DNA of 32,336 bases from a virus. Below, in pieces: positions 1-9,121 of the stretch (the stretch's first letter is position 1; each line of letters begins with the position of its first letter). Location of the stretch: IMG/VR virus record IMGVR_UViG_3300034071_002143, positions 1-32,336 of that record; one strand, written 5' to 3'. Made by a program: the position numbers and the translations under genes. The notes under the pieces are model-generated. The model was given only the letters and a program-made list of their open reading frames with translations, was not told the origin of the DNA and made no database searches.

Positions 1-1369
1 AAACATTTGTAACTCCAGATGGTATAATAAAATTAAAATTAACTGTAATATTGTTTGTTTTTTCAGTTGGAGCGGGAGTAGCTCCAGAAAAACTAAAATG
101 CGTAAAACTTAAAGATATAGTCAATAGCCCACCTTCTTGCAATGGAATGCCAGTAAAATCCATATATAATGAATTTTTTGGGTATGGGGCGCTAATACTA
201 TTTAATGCTACTGATATTGCTCTGTTGTCTACATTAAAATTATTTATTTGAGAACTATTCAAATTACATTGGTAGTCTAACAATACAGGTTGATTATCAG
301 CGGAAACCAATGGATAGCCTTCTGTATAATTACCATACATAAGTCTATTCCCCATTATGGTTTGAGCCTTAGCCTTTAAAGGGACATTGTCATACCTTCT
401 TAAAATCTCGCTATCTGGCAATCCAGTAAATACTTTTTCATCAAAATTATATGAATAATTTGAATTGCTAGGCAACCCTAACTTTCCTTTGTCTATTTTT
501 TCAGACACTTTTATAATATTCCCATCTGCCTCTTTAAATAAAATATCTATTCCTTTAACTAATAAGCCCCCTGTATTTATATTTAAAATAACATCATTTA
601 TTGCATTTGTCATTCCATCATTAAGAGTAGAACTAGAATTAAATAAAAATTGTTGTGGTATAAATGCAGGCTCTGACCATTGCGAGGTCGCAGAATACAT
701 ATTGTCGTCATATCTATATCTGTAAGCAAAACATAAAAATCTATTGTCTAAGTATTTATTATCGCCTACAGAATTTATCAATTGTAAAGTAGGAGCAGAA
801 AAAGGTGGCTTTTTAACCACATTAAGCATTTCGTCTAGTAAAGAATCATCTACACCTAAAATTGGATAAGGATAAGACCGTGTTATATTGATATATTTTG
901 GCTGATTATAGTCATCTGTAAAAAATAACATCTCATCAATTAAATTAACCGCATTGATAAGATAAGTTGGATTAAAATTTAAAGTAGTTGTAGTTGGCGC
1001 ATTAGGGTTATAAACACTAATAACGTGGTAAGTCAAAACATCAGTAATAGTATTTAAAGATACTATCATGTCTATCTTTCCTAATGGTTGAGCAGTAGCA
1101 TTTGGATCATGTACAAACCAATAAATAGTTTGCTTTTGAATATCTGTATATGCTCCTATTGTTATAGCATCTTGGCTTAATGGAGTTCCATCAATAAACG
1201 CCAAAGAACTTAGCTTCGTATTCCCCTTTATATTATTAGGAGTCTGATTAGTTCCAGATAGTTCTCCTGTTTGAATATTTAATGCATTAATGTATTGACC
1301 ATTTTCAACAAGCCTTTCGTCTAAGTCCTTGTTCATTATGCCTTTTATGAAATTTCTTATTAGTCTCAT
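1..1369 (-). CDS. Tail hub/muzzle-like structural protein (partial, 3' end off window)
   Basis: This leftward frame is open from its ATG at 1369 to the window edge, giving at least 456 codons with the C-terminus missing. Near the N-terminus it reads MNKDLDERLVENGQYINALN. I recognise this pattern from large tail proteins of short-tailed Bacteroidota phages, where it belongs to the tail hub or muzzle-type component. The rest is rich in Asn, Thr, Tyr and Ser with alternating hydrophobic residues, as in beta-rich tail proteins. Its start overlaps the stop of the upstream gene by 4 nt (ATGA), so it is translationally coupled and last in the visible morphogenesis operon. The virion role is fairly secure; the exact component is an inference. 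Confidence 0.7.
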   Translation of the reverse strand, partial: MRLIRNFIKGIMNKDLDERLVENGQYINALNIQTGELSGTNQTPNNIKGNTKLSSLAFIDGTPLSQDAITIGAYTDIQKQTIYWFVHDPNATAQPLGKIDMIVSLNTITDVLTYHVISVYNPNAPTTTTLNFNPTYLINAVNLIDEMLFFTDDYNQPKYINITRSYPYPILGVDDSLLDEMLNVVKKPPFSAPTLQLINSVGDNKYLDNRFLCFAYRYRYDDNMYSATSQWSEPAFIPQQFLFNSSSTLNDGMTNAINDVILNINTGGLLVKGIDILFKEADGNIIKVSEKIDKGKLGLPSNSNYSYNFDEKVFTGLPDSEILRRYDNVPLKAKAQTIMGNRLMYGNYTEGYPLVSADNQPVLLDYQCNLNSSQINNFNVDNRAISVALNSISAPYPKNSLYMDFTGIPLQEGGLLTISLSFTHFSFSGATPAPTEKTNNITVNFNFIIPSGVTNV

Positions 1370-2289
1370 TTAAGTACTTTATCTAACCCTCTTAAATTCA
1401 TCAACAATCGAGAAGGATTAATGTTGCCAATTCTTATTTTCGCATTTCTAAGCAAAGAAAAATATTTCTTTTTAGCTCTGTTTACAATATACTCTTGTAC
1501 GCCTAATTTAGAATCCAAAAGCTGATATTCAATATAAGCATAAATTACACTTTCAAAAAGCTTATTTACACTAACTAAATTGTCATCTCCTCCCTCCATT
1601 CCATCAGATATATACTCTAAAATACACGTCTCTCCGTGCATATCTGAATTAAAGTTTATAACTCCATTTCTTTTGTCTACCTTAAATGTAGGATTAAAAT
1701 TGGCTGTCTCTGTATTTAAACCATATCTTTCGCCATAACTTGCTTCAAAGTACCAATCCCCCTCTAAACACCACCCTTGCGAACCATTTAAAGGACTCAT
1801 TGGATTAAGATAAATGTCTTTTTTTCTTCCATCTAATCTATCCTTTACAATTTTAGAGTGCTGTGGCTCTAATACATTCCCATTAATATCAAATAAAATA
1901 GCGCCTGTATTGCTTTGTAAATAAGCATTAGCAGACAATATTTGTATGTTCTCGGTTAAAGGTCTTAAATATCCATCCTTATAAAGATTAATCCTAACCC
2001 AATTTACATAGTCAGAAGGAAGTACAAATCTTAATTCGTCATCTACGGTAAGTTCAAGCACCTTTAATTCCTTAAAAGCATCGTAATTTAGTTCCTGAAT
2101 AGCTCTTTTTGCATGAAACAACACCTTATATCTTTCCGTATTATTTACCAAAGAGTGATTACCTGTGTACATTAACATATAGTTGTTCACAAGGTCATAT
2201 AAACTAATGTATTGATAGCTCCCCCAGTTCTTGTCTGTTGGATTTACCTGATTATTAGTGTAATATTCGTATTGACTTAAATATGCCAT
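1366..2289 (-). CDS. Tail connector/ring protein candidate
   Basis: This 307-residue protein has no signal peptide or membrane segment and has the aromatic-rich, mixed composition of a phage connector protein. It begins MAYLSQYEYYTNNQVNPTDK and contains a strand-rich central part around residues 90-190 and a helical C-terminal third. Its position between the head genes and the tail hub gene matches the ring or tail-tubular proteins that sit below the portal in short-tailed phages. It overlaps the upstream gene by 1 nt (TAATG) and the downstream gene by 4 nt. I do not recognise a specific family motif, so the assignment comes mainly from gene order. Confidence 0.6.
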   Translation of the reverse strand: MAYLSQYEYYTNNQVNPTDKNWGSYQYISLYDLVNNYMLMYTGNHSLVNNTERYKVLFHAKRAIQELNYDAFKELKVLELTVDDELRFVLPSDYVNWVRINLYKDGYLRPLTENIQILSANAYLQSNTGAILFDINGNVLEPQHSKIVKDRLDGRKKDIYLNPMSPLNGSQGWCLEGDWYFEASYGERYGLNTETANFNPTFKVDKRNGVINFNSDMHGETCILEYISDGMEGGDDNLVSVNKLFESVIYAYIEYQLLDSKLGVQEYIVNRAKKKYFSLLRNAKIRIGNINPSRLLMNLRGLDKVLK

Positions 2290-3215
2290 TATTGTTTATT
2301 TTGTTGTTCTTGAGCAATAGCAAATTGAGCTACCTCTATCTCTCGTATTGAAATTCCACAATATTGTAGTATTTTACTTACTAATTTATACTCGTCTTCA
2401 GTTGGTAATTCAAAATCTTGATAGTCAGGTTGAGATTGGTCAAATACAGGACTTCCATTAGATAATGTAATATATGTCCATTTTGGAGGGTATGGGTATC
2501 TAATATATTGAGCAAACAACCTACCTTTGCCTTGTATAGTTTTAGGGTAAATATTTATTTTATTTTCTTCTATAGTATAAGAAGGATATTTTAATGTAGG
2601 CGCAGTCAAATTAGACTGAAGCAACATTGTTATATTGCTATGCTGAACATTTTTAGCCTCCGAAGGCTCCCCTAAATAAATCTTATATTGAGTTGCAGTT
2701 GAAGGAAATATGTTAGCACTTAATAACAACGTAGTCGTTCCTACACTTGTTACTTCTGCCGTTAATCCTGTCGTTTCGTTTACTACAATGTCCCCAATAG
2801 AAACAGTTAAATTAAAATTCTTAGTATTGTCTACTAACGAATTTAGTACAACACTTGTATTTGTGCCACTTGATACTAATTCGTGATAGCAAAGCACTTT
2901 ATTTAAAAGATAAGCATAACTACCTGTAGTAGTAGGACTTGGAGAAAAATATCTATTTAGCGCATCATGTGTTAAAAACCGAGAAACTGAAAACGAATCT
3001 ATAGTTTCAGTTACAAACTTCATAGCGTCACCATATTCAGACCCCGACATCCTTGCATTTTCCTTATTTAGTACATCATTATAGCTACTAAAATAATCAT
3101 CAAACAACTCTAATTGCGCTTGTAATGCAAACAAATTAAAATCAGAAGGACTAATATATCCATAGTTGTTTTTGTTCAATATTGATAGTACAGTATTTCG
3201 TACGGAATTAATCAT
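2289..3215 (-). CDS. Tail stabilisation/ring protein candidate
   Basis: I place the start at the ATG at 3215 (308 residues) rather than the in-frame GTG at 3230. The GTG overlaps a TATATTTG -7-like box at 3230-3237, and the ATG lies 15 nt downstream of it. The N-terminal half is helical with several acidic-aromatic stretches. A central segment around residues 130-190 is rich in Val, Thr and Leu and reads as a small beta domain. Gene order after the capsid genes suggests a head-tail connector or tail stabilisation protein. It is coupled to the next gene by a TAATG overlap. No catalytic motif is visible. Confidence 0.58.
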   Translation of the reverse strand: MINSVRNTVLSILNKNNYGYISPSDFNLFALQAQLELFDDYFSSYNDVLNKENARMSGSEYGDAMKFVTETIDSFSVSRFLTHDALNRYFSPSPTTTGSYAYLLNKVLCYHELVSSGTNTSVVLNSLVDNTKNFNLTVSIGDIVVNETTGLTAEVTSVGTTTLLLSANIFPSTATQYKIYLGEPSEAKNVQHSNITMLLQSNLTAPTLKYPSYTIEENKINIYPKTIQGKGRLFAQYIRYPYPPKWTYITLSNGSPVFDQSQPDYQDFELPTEDEYKLVSKILQYCGISIREIEVAQFAIAQEQQNKQ

Positions 3216-3229
3216 TTGAATAATTTTCA

Positions 3230-3237
3230 CAAATATA
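3230..3237 (-). promoter_or_regulatory. Bacteroidota -7 element upstream of the tail-connector genes
   Basis: Read leftward this is TATATTTG, an exact match to TAnnTTTG. It lies 15 nt before the ATG at 3215 and directly after a terminator-like hairpin. No TTG is present at the -33 spacing, so the promoter is tentative. It would allow the connector genes to be transcribed separately from the capsid genes. Confidence 0.4.
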
Positions 3238-3268
3238 AAAAAAGGGAAGCATATTGCCCCCCTTTTTT
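3237..3268 (-). terminator. Bidirectional terminator-like hairpin
   Basis: An A-run plus GGG at 3237-3246 pairs with CCC plus a T-run at 3260-3268, around an inner GC/GC pair and an ATATT loop. It lies in the 70-nt gap between the gene ending at 3286 and the gene starting at 3215. It has U-runs in both directions, so it could end leftward transcription from the head genes. Confidence 0.6.
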
Positions 3269-3285
3269 ACAAATTTATTTTTAAA

Positions 3286-4029
3286 CTATTCTTCTTGAGA
3301 AACTAAAAGCTTTAAAACGTACTCCCCCTCCTCTGTTTTTAGGAAATCTGTAGTAAATTCGTATAAGTCTTGACCAAATGGAAGAACAAATACTCTCTTC
3401 TTATTTCCTGGCAAATTGAAATGTACATTCTTATTGTCTCTTAAAGTAAGTAGTTTGTCTGAATAAAACTTACGAACTTGAGCGCTAAAATCTAAAGAAG
3501 GGTCTTGAATTATATTTAAAAACCCTTTTGGATCTTTTCTTACTTGTACCCTAATATCTCTCTTGATTTCAGACGTTTTATACCTAGATGGGTCTTTACC
3601 AAACCAAACTCTAAATATCATCTCTAATTGCTCAATAGTCAAGTTTTTGGAAGCTAATAATGCCTCATCTTCCATGTCAAGTCTTTCTAAATCTTTTTCC
3701 GCATCTTTTTCATTGTTTACCTCAATAAAGGTTGTCCCATTCAAAGGATGGTAGTGCATAAATTCCTGTAAAACTTGGTTTGTTCTTGGAACAAAAAGCA
3801 TTCCCTTTTCAAAAATAATTGGCTCTAAAATAAAGTTTCCATCTTGTCTATCCTCAAATGGACTTTTTTGATTTACCGCATACCTTAATGGTCTGTTCTG
3901 ACCTGTAGTTTCATCAAAATAAAGTAATGGAAATCTTTTTGTGCTTTTAGAAGGAAGCATAAAGCTTAAAGGCTGCTTATTGCCTGTTAGTTTATAGACC
4001 TTGTCTATAAATTCTGATTTTGTTGTCAT
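3286..4029 (-). CDS. Head/auxiliary virion protein, function unknown
   Basis: This 247-residue cytoplasmic-type protein directly follows the major capsid gene, with a terminator hairpin between them. It begins MTTKSEFIDKVYKLTGNKQP. The middle (about residues 100-130) is acidic and helical, and the C-terminal part contains several Lys/Arg-rich strands. There is no signal peptide, membrane segment or enzymatic motif. In short-tailed Bacteroidota phages the gene after the capsid protein usually encodes a structural or auxiliary head protein, and that is the only basis for the call. Terminators on both sides suggest it is transcribed at its own level. Confidence 0.55.
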   Translation of the reverse strand: MTTKSEFIDKVYKLTGNKQPLSFMLPSKSTKRFPLLYFDETTGQNRPLRYAVNQKSPFEDRQDGNFILEPIIFEKGMLFVPRTNQVLQEFMHYHPLNGTTFIEVNNEKDAEKDLERLDMEDEALLASKNLTIEQLEMIFRVWFGKDPSRYKTSEIKRDIRVQVRKDPKGFLNIIQDPSLDFSAQVRKFYSDKLLTLRDNKNVHFNLPGNKKRVFVLPFGQDLYEFTTDFLKTEEGEYVLKLLVSQEE

Positions 4030-4052
4030 AAGATATAATATAATTTTAAATT

Positions 4053-4082
4053 AAAAAAAAGAGAGGGGATTGCTCCCCCCTC
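4053..4082 (-). terminator. Terminator after the major capsid gene
   Basis: On the leftward strand GAGGGG pairs with CCCCTC across a 6-8 nt loop, followed by a run of T (the A-run at 4053-4060 on the plus strand). It begins 11 nt after the capsid stop codon. A partial terminator here would keep capsid mRNA abundant relative to the genes that follow. Confidence 0.75.
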
Positions 4083-4093
4083 ATAATTAAATA

Positions 4094-5527
4094 CTAAGAA
4101 CCATAACGGAACAAGAAGAAGTTGTTTGCACCCAATGTACACAAACATCTTTCTGACAAGAAGTTTACTTCCATTGCATCCAAATCACTTGTAGCAGCAC
4201 CGCCAGCAGAACCTGTAATCCAAGTTTTGTAACGTCTGTTTTCTTGTGGAACCGCACGGTATCTAACGTGCAAATAAGGTCTCTTCATGTTTTTGCCCAT
4301 TACTTGGTCGTAAACTGAAGTTGAACCAGCAGGAACCATTACTCCTGTTACTGTTCCAGAAGCAGAACCACCTGTTGGTAAACCACCTCTCATTGTAGGG
4401 TCGTTCAAGTATTTCCAATCAGTTTTGTAGAAATCGTAACCTCTACGGAAACCATTGAACCCTAAGTTTAATGCCATTTGAACGTCATTGTCAAACAATC
4501 CAAAAGATGCAGCACTAGCAGGAGACCCACCATTGAAACCGTTTAGAGTTGCCAACATATCGTCAATGTCAAATCCAAAATCTCTATTGTTAAAGATAGC
4601 GTTTTCTTCAATAGCACCTTGTTTGTCAAGACGAGAGATAATAGTATCGAAATCTGCTAGAGTAGTTGGGTTTCCACCTCCCCATACGTTACCTCTAGTG
4701 TTGATAACATAGAACATACCCTCGCTACCTTTGTTACCGTAAGTAGGGTTAAGAGCCGAGTTAGCAACCCCTGAACCTGTTTCAGCAGGTACAGCCTCAA
4801 TCATTGAAGTTTCAAGGTAATCCTCGAATCTCAAACGAGTTTCATGCTCAGATTTTAAATACCATAGGTAACCAGTAGCACCATTTTCGGTAGTTACTTC
4901 AACCCATCCAATTTGAGCCATGTCAGAACCTGATACAGCATATTTATCTTTGATGATAATTGGAGAGTTAGAGAAAAACTCATCTTCTGATTCCAAAGAA
5001 CCAATCATTCCTACAGTTCCTTTTTTGAACTCAGAACCATAAATCCATACAGAACAAGTAGCAGTATCAGCAAAAGTTTGTCCACCACCTTCGTAATAAG
5101 CAACAGTAAATGTATCAGTAGAAGTGTTAACCGCAGTTACAATTCCTTTGTTTGATAAACCAGTTGCGTTGTCAGAAATATATACAGTTTGACCTGCACG
5201 AATAGCAATTCCTGTTACGTTAGCGTCGTTTACGGTAAATGTGCCACTATCAGAACCTGCAACGTCAGCAGGATTACAATTTACATATTTAGTATGCAAT
5301 CTACCTTGCTCTGCCCATTTAATCATGTCAGATGCAGAAGGCAATTCAGAACTTGTCATTCTCAAGAAAGAAGCAATAGTTCTGTTTCCATATCTTTCAA
5401 CTTCTTTTTCGTAAATATCTGGTAGATATTGATTCAAGAAGTCAAAGTTGGTAATATAATTGGTTGACAAAGCAACCTGCTCCGCACTTGGCTGGAGCTG
5501 ATAATTTGGTAAGGGTAATACAGCCAT
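4094..5527 (-). CDS. Major capsid protein
   Basis: This is a 477-residue capsid subunit that would assemble into the icosahedral head. The N-terminus contains EKEVERYGNRTIASFLRM followed by a WAEQGRLH motif near residue 70, a signature I recognise from major capsid proteins of crAss-like and related Bacteroidota podoviruses. An internal Thr/Val/Gly-rich segment at about residues 90-165 reads as an inserted beta domain. The gene follows portal and scaffold candidate, the standard head-gene order, and is followed by its own strong terminator, as expected for a highly expressed protein. Its base composition is visibly less AT-rich than its neighbours, consistent with codon choice for high expression. 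Confidence 0.88.
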   Translation of the reverse strand: MAVLPLPNYQLQPSAEQVALSTNYITNFDFLNQYLPDIYEKEVERYGNRTIASFLRMTSSELPSASDMIKWAEQGRLHTKYVNCNPADVAGSDSGTFTVNDANVTGIAIRAGQTVYISDNATGLSNKGIVTAVNTSTDTFTVAYYEGGGQTFADTATCSVWIYGSEFKKGTVGMIGSLESEDEFFSNSPIIIKDKYAVSGSDMAQIGWVEVTTENGATGYLWYLKSEHETRLRFEDYLETSMIEAVPAETGSGVANSALNPTYGNKGSEGMFYVINTRGNVWGGGNPTTLADFDTIISRLDKQGAIEENAIFNNRDFGFDIDDMLATLNGFNGGSPASAASFGLFDNDVQMALNLGFNGFRRGYDFYKTDWKYLNDPTMRGGLPTGGSASGTVTGVMVPAGSTSVYDQVMGKNMKRPYLHVRYRAVPQENRRYKTWITGSAGGAATSDLDAMEVNFLSERCLCTLGANNFFLFRYGS

Positions 5528-5546
5528 TTTTTTTTAAGTTTAGTTA

Positions 5547-6614
5547 TTAATTTTTCCCCGATTTTATCTTTAATCGTGAACCTGTATCGGGATTAACAGC
5601 TTTCACAACCATTCCGCCTTTAGATTGAACTTCAGGCAACCTCTGCTCCGACATTTTTGTATTTTTTATCGTAGCATCGTAACTTTCGATTCCATCACTT
5701 TTGCCTTGCTCATAAAAATACTTAGCAAACTTATCAGGATTCATTGCAACAGCAAGCGCCTTATGATAACCCTCTGAATCTTTTAACATTCCATTTTCAT
5801 CCAAAAATTTACCAATGAAATTCATAGGAGTAGAATGAGATGAAATCAATTCATTTCGGTCGGCAGGTGCAAATTTTAAAACTTTGTTGTTAATCTCGAA
5901 CCCAAAACCTTTGAACTCGTCATTAAAAACTTCTTTTGTTTTTTGAGCAAACCAATTGCTCTTTTTTATTGCATCTTCCTCAAGAACTTGTGCTTGTTGT
6001 TTATATTGCTTATAAGACTCGTACTCTAACTTTTCGGATTCAGGCAAACCTACCGACATAGACTCAAGCGGTGCTTTGTATTTTGACTTTACTTCCTCAA
6101 AGTATTTTTTAGCCTCTTTAAGCTTTTTCTTTGTATTAATTGTTTTCTTTTTAACGTCAGCATCGTCATCAAAATCATCTGCTATATAGTCTAGCATTTG
6201 AGTTTCTACATCGTCATCGTCAAGTTCAGGTTGAGTTTCTTTTAAATATCTTTTTATTAAAGACTTCTCATCTAAATTATCTATATCTTCAGTAGCCTTT
6301 AGATAGTCTTGAATACCCCTGCCTGTTTCCTTTTTAAATTCCCATAACACTTTAATGTCTTCAGGAAGTTCCTCCTTCTCAACTAAATCATTTAATGAAG
6401 AAATTGGCTTGTTTAATTTACTTCCTAAGTATTTAAATACCTTTTCGTCATCTAATTCTACTTCAGGATAACCTGTTTCGTCTTCTTTTTCGATTTCTAC
6501 TTTAGGCTCTTTAATTGTTTCACTAACCTTTTCTTCGTGATTTTTAAGCAATTCTGCTTCTATTTCAGCAGTTCCTTTTTCTTCTACTCCTTCGACTAAT
6601 TTTACTGTTATCAT
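5547..6614 (-). CDS. Head scaffolding protein candidate
   Basis: This 355-residue protein is very rich in Glu, Asp and Lys. The first 60 residues are strongly charged, residues 125-165 hold Asp clusters and a Lys-rich helix, and long stretches read as amphipathic helix or coiled coil. It lies 19 nt before the capsid gene and after portal, the usual place for the scaffold. Scaffolds co-assemble with capsid protein and leave before DNA packaging. They are poorly conserved, so the call rests on position and composition. A protease or internal head protein is less likely, as no catalytic motif is visible. Confidence 0.65.
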   Translation of the reverse strand: MITVKLVEGVEEKGTAEIEAELLKNHEEKVSETIKEPKVEIEKEDETGYPEVELDDEKVFKYLGSKLNKPISSLNDLVEKEELPEDIKVLWEFKKETGRGIQDYLKATEDIDNLDEKSLIKRYLKETQPELDDDDVETQMLDYIADDFDDDADVKKKTINTKKKLKEAKKYFEEVKSKYKAPLESMSVGLPESEKLEYESYKQYKQQAQVLEEDAIKKSNWFAQKTKEVFNDEFKGFGFEINNKVLKFAPADRNELISSHSTPMNFIGKFLDENGMLKDSEGYHKALAVAMNPDKFAKYFYEQGKSDGIESYDATIKNTKMSEQRLPEVQSKGGMVVKAVNPDTGSRLKIKSGKN

Positions 6615-6649
6615 AGTTTTATAGTTTTTTATATAATATAATTAAAGTA

Positions 6650-6657
6650 CAAATATA
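6650..6657 (-). promoter_or_regulatory. -7 element upstream of the scaffold-capsid genes
   Basis: Read leftward this is TATATTTG, matching TAnnTTTG, 36 nt before the scaffold ATG in the 71-nt gap after the portal gene. No clear TTG lies at -33. It may be a secondary promoter boosting scaffold and capsid expression. Confidence 0.45.
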
Positions 6658-6685
6658 CTAAATTTACTTTTATTTGTAAAAAAGT

Positions 6686-9121
6686 TTATCTTGGCTCAAA
6701 TTGATTTAGACCTAAACCATCTAAACTATCTTCATTTGACTCAAAGTTTATTGGAGGTAAATTATTCTTTCTTTGATTTATCAACATTGATTGTTGGCTA
6801 TTTTGTTTGCTAATCCTTTTATCTTTGCTATCTTCTTTTACTTTTTCTTTTTGTAATACTAAAGATTCGGAAAGCCCTGCCATTTGCATATTGTAGTTAA
6901 ATTCTAACTCCATTAATTGAGCCTTTAATTGTGCTTCAGTTTGGAGCTTATCTTTCTCCCATTGAGCTTGTCTATCAATTACTTGTATTTTCATTTGAGC
7001 GTCAACTTGAGATTTCTGCATTGCAGCTTCGGCAGCCATCTGTTGAACTTGAATATTCTGCTGAGAAGTAATAGCCTGCTGTTGCATTTGCATCTTTTCT
7101 TCTCTTTGCAATTTAGCCTTTCTTTTTTGTTTTAAAAGCTGATTGGCTAACTTTAAATTTCTAATCTCCCTAATGTCAATAGCATCTTCTAAATATATAT
7201 CTCCTCTTGATAAAGCCATTTGAATATTCGCCTCTAACTGCGCTTTTTCTTGTTCGTCTGGCTCAAGCTCAATAAAAATGCCAAAATCATATAGGTATAG
7301 TTTTTTAATGTCTTCTAAAATATGAGCATTGTATTTTCCTATTTTATTAGCAAAATCATCTTTAAAATCTGCATATTTCATAATATCCGCAACTCTATAA
7401 GTTATCGCTTCAGATAGTCCTCTACATACATAGAGCAATCCATCAAGAATATGCCTTGTCGCTACGTTTGAATTTAAAGCTGCTAACTTTTGTAATCCTA
7501 CCAATGAATTAGGGTCAGGCATTGAACCATCCCTTGCTTCATTTAGCCCTGTAACATCTCTTATCATTGACAAATACTGATTATAAGTAGTTATCAAAGT
7601 GCTTATCTTAGATGCTCCAGAATTAGAGTTTAGTTGTTGAATTGGTATCCTTGCATGATTAAAGTCACCCTCTTGAGTTAAACTTCTACCAATAACACTA
7701 CCTGTTTGAAAATATAGCCTTAAAGCTTCTTCAGGATTATATGTAGCCCCATTTCCTAAGTCTACTTCGTTTAGACCATCAGCATCTATAAATACACCAT
7801 CAGGAACTGTTCTATTAATTACCTGTTGTAGCTTTAAATGGACAATTTGAATCCCATCAGCAAAAGGAACCATTTTTCTTCCTAATGAATCTATTACCCC
7901 TTTGTACATTCTTGGAGCGCAACCTACATAGTTTGAAATGGCGTGTTGAGAACTTGATTGTGGTCTAACCATATTCTCTGCTAATTGCCATTTAATCAAA
8001 ATATTAGCACCTAATACCATCACCCCCTCATACCAAACATCAATAGTCTTTTCCTTTTTCTCAAATCTTCCTTCCATTACTTCGTCAGGAGGATTAAAAC
8101 TATCGTCCTTTTGAATCATCTTAGTCCCATACTCCCCTATTTTTTTCTTATACACTACTTTCTTTGTAGTTTTATAATTATAATATAATAAAGTAGTAAC
8201 GTCTTGACCAAACATACTATTGTTATAGTATTGAGCTAAATTGTAATAATCAAACCATGCTGCTCCATATTGAGAAATAATTTCTAATTCTTCTTTAGAA
8301 ATATCAGGCTTAATCTTTTTTAATTCAGTAATAGATATAGTCTTAACCTCACCAAAATAAAAACAATCTTTAAAGTAAGGGTCTTCGGTATATGAATAAA
8401 CTAAGTTTGCAGGATCTACATAAGAAATCTCTACGCCAGAGCCTAATAAAAATTCATGCTTACCAAAACCTATTCCTATAGTTGCAATATCATAAGCAAT
8501 TCTTTTTTGAGTATCTTGGAAGTGGTTTTCATCAAATACGGTTTCTATTGCTGTTTCTTCGGCTATTTCTATTGAAGGCTTATATTTTAAATTCATGTAT
8601 AATTGCAACTCCTCATCTGTGCTTGGCAATTCATCAGGATTAACAACAAAAGGATTTACTCCTGTTTGTTCTTGAATATTTAAAAGAAGACCTTTAGATA
8701 ACATTTGCCCTTCTATTATATCTTGGAACTTAGACCTTTGTTCTTGACTTAAAGCGTCTTGAGAGTAAGCCTTTACTTTAAACATTCTTTCGCACATCCC
8801 ATTTACTACAACGTCTATAAATTTAGACATAATAGGAACGGGAGTCCAATCTAAGTTAAGATAAGACAAGTCCCCATTAATAGCAAGCTCATTCTTGTAT
8901 TTTTGAACAGGTTGCTCCCCTCTTGCATATAATCTTAATCTATGGAAGTCGCCCCATTGATTATAAAATCTGCAACCTTGCCCATCCTTACGCATCCACT
9001 CGTATTGTATGGCGTTGCCAACTTGAAGTCCATACTCAGGACTTTCTTTCTCTGCATCGGTAGCCATCTGATTTGGAAAAGACGCTGTAACAATGCTAAT
9101 TTTAATATCTTTTTCTTTCAT
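6686..9121 (-). CDS. Portal protein
   Basis: At 811 residues this is within the size range of large portals from short-tailed Bacteroidota phages. The portal forms the dodecameric ring at one capsid vertex through which DNA is packaged. Residues about 95-650 form a mixed alpha/beta body without catalytic motifs. The last 150 residues (about 655-780) are a Gln/Lys/Glu-rich coiled coil, with repeated MQ, QQ and QAQ runs, which resembles the C-terminal helical barrel of large portals. It sits directly after large terminase with a 4-nt overlap (ATGA), the canonical terminase-portal arrangement. Confidence comes from length, coiled-coil tail and gene order together. Confidence 0.85.
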   Translation of the reverse strand: MKEKDIKISIVTASFPNQMATDAEKESPEYGLQVGNAIQYEWMRKDGQGCRFYNQWGDFHRLRLYARGEQPVQKYKNELAINGDLSYLNLDWTPVPIMSKFIDVVVNGMCERMFKVKAYSQDALSQEQRSKFQDIIEGQMLSKGLLLNIQEQTGVNPFVVNPDELPSTDEELQLYMNLKYKPSIEIAEETAIETVFDENHFQDTQKRIAYDIATIGIGFGKHEFLLGSGVEISYVDPANLVYSYTEDPYFKDCFYFGEVKTISITELKKIKPDISKEELEIISQYGAAWFDYYNLAQYYNNSMFGQDVTTLLYYNYKTTKKVVYKKKIGEYGTKMIQKDDSFNPPDEVMEGRFEKKEKTIDVWYEGVMVLGANILIKWQLAENMVRPQSSSQHAISNYVGCAPRMYKGVIDSLGRKMVPFADGIQIVHLKLQQVINRTVPDGVFIDADGLNEVDLGNGATYNPEEALRLYFQTGSVIGRSLTQEGDFNHARIPIQQLNSNSGASKISTLITTYNQYLSMIRDVTGLNEARDGSMPDPNSLVGLQKLAALNSNVATRHILDGLLYVCRGLSEAITYRVADIMKYADFKDDFANKIGKYNAHILEDIKKLYLYDFGIFIELEPDEQEKAQLEANIQMALSRGDIYLEDAIDIREIRNLKLANQLLKQKRKAKLQREEKMQMQQQAITSQQNIQVQQMAAEAAMQKSQVDAQMKIQVIDRQAQWEKDKLQTEAQLKAQLMELEFNYNMQMAGLSESLVLQKEKVKEDSKDKRISKQNSQQSMLINQRKNNLPPINFESNEDSLDGLGLNQFEPR

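Noticed and set aside
465-725. Short rightward frames at the left end
   Set aside because: They are antisense shadows of the partial leftward tail gene that is open across 1-1369.
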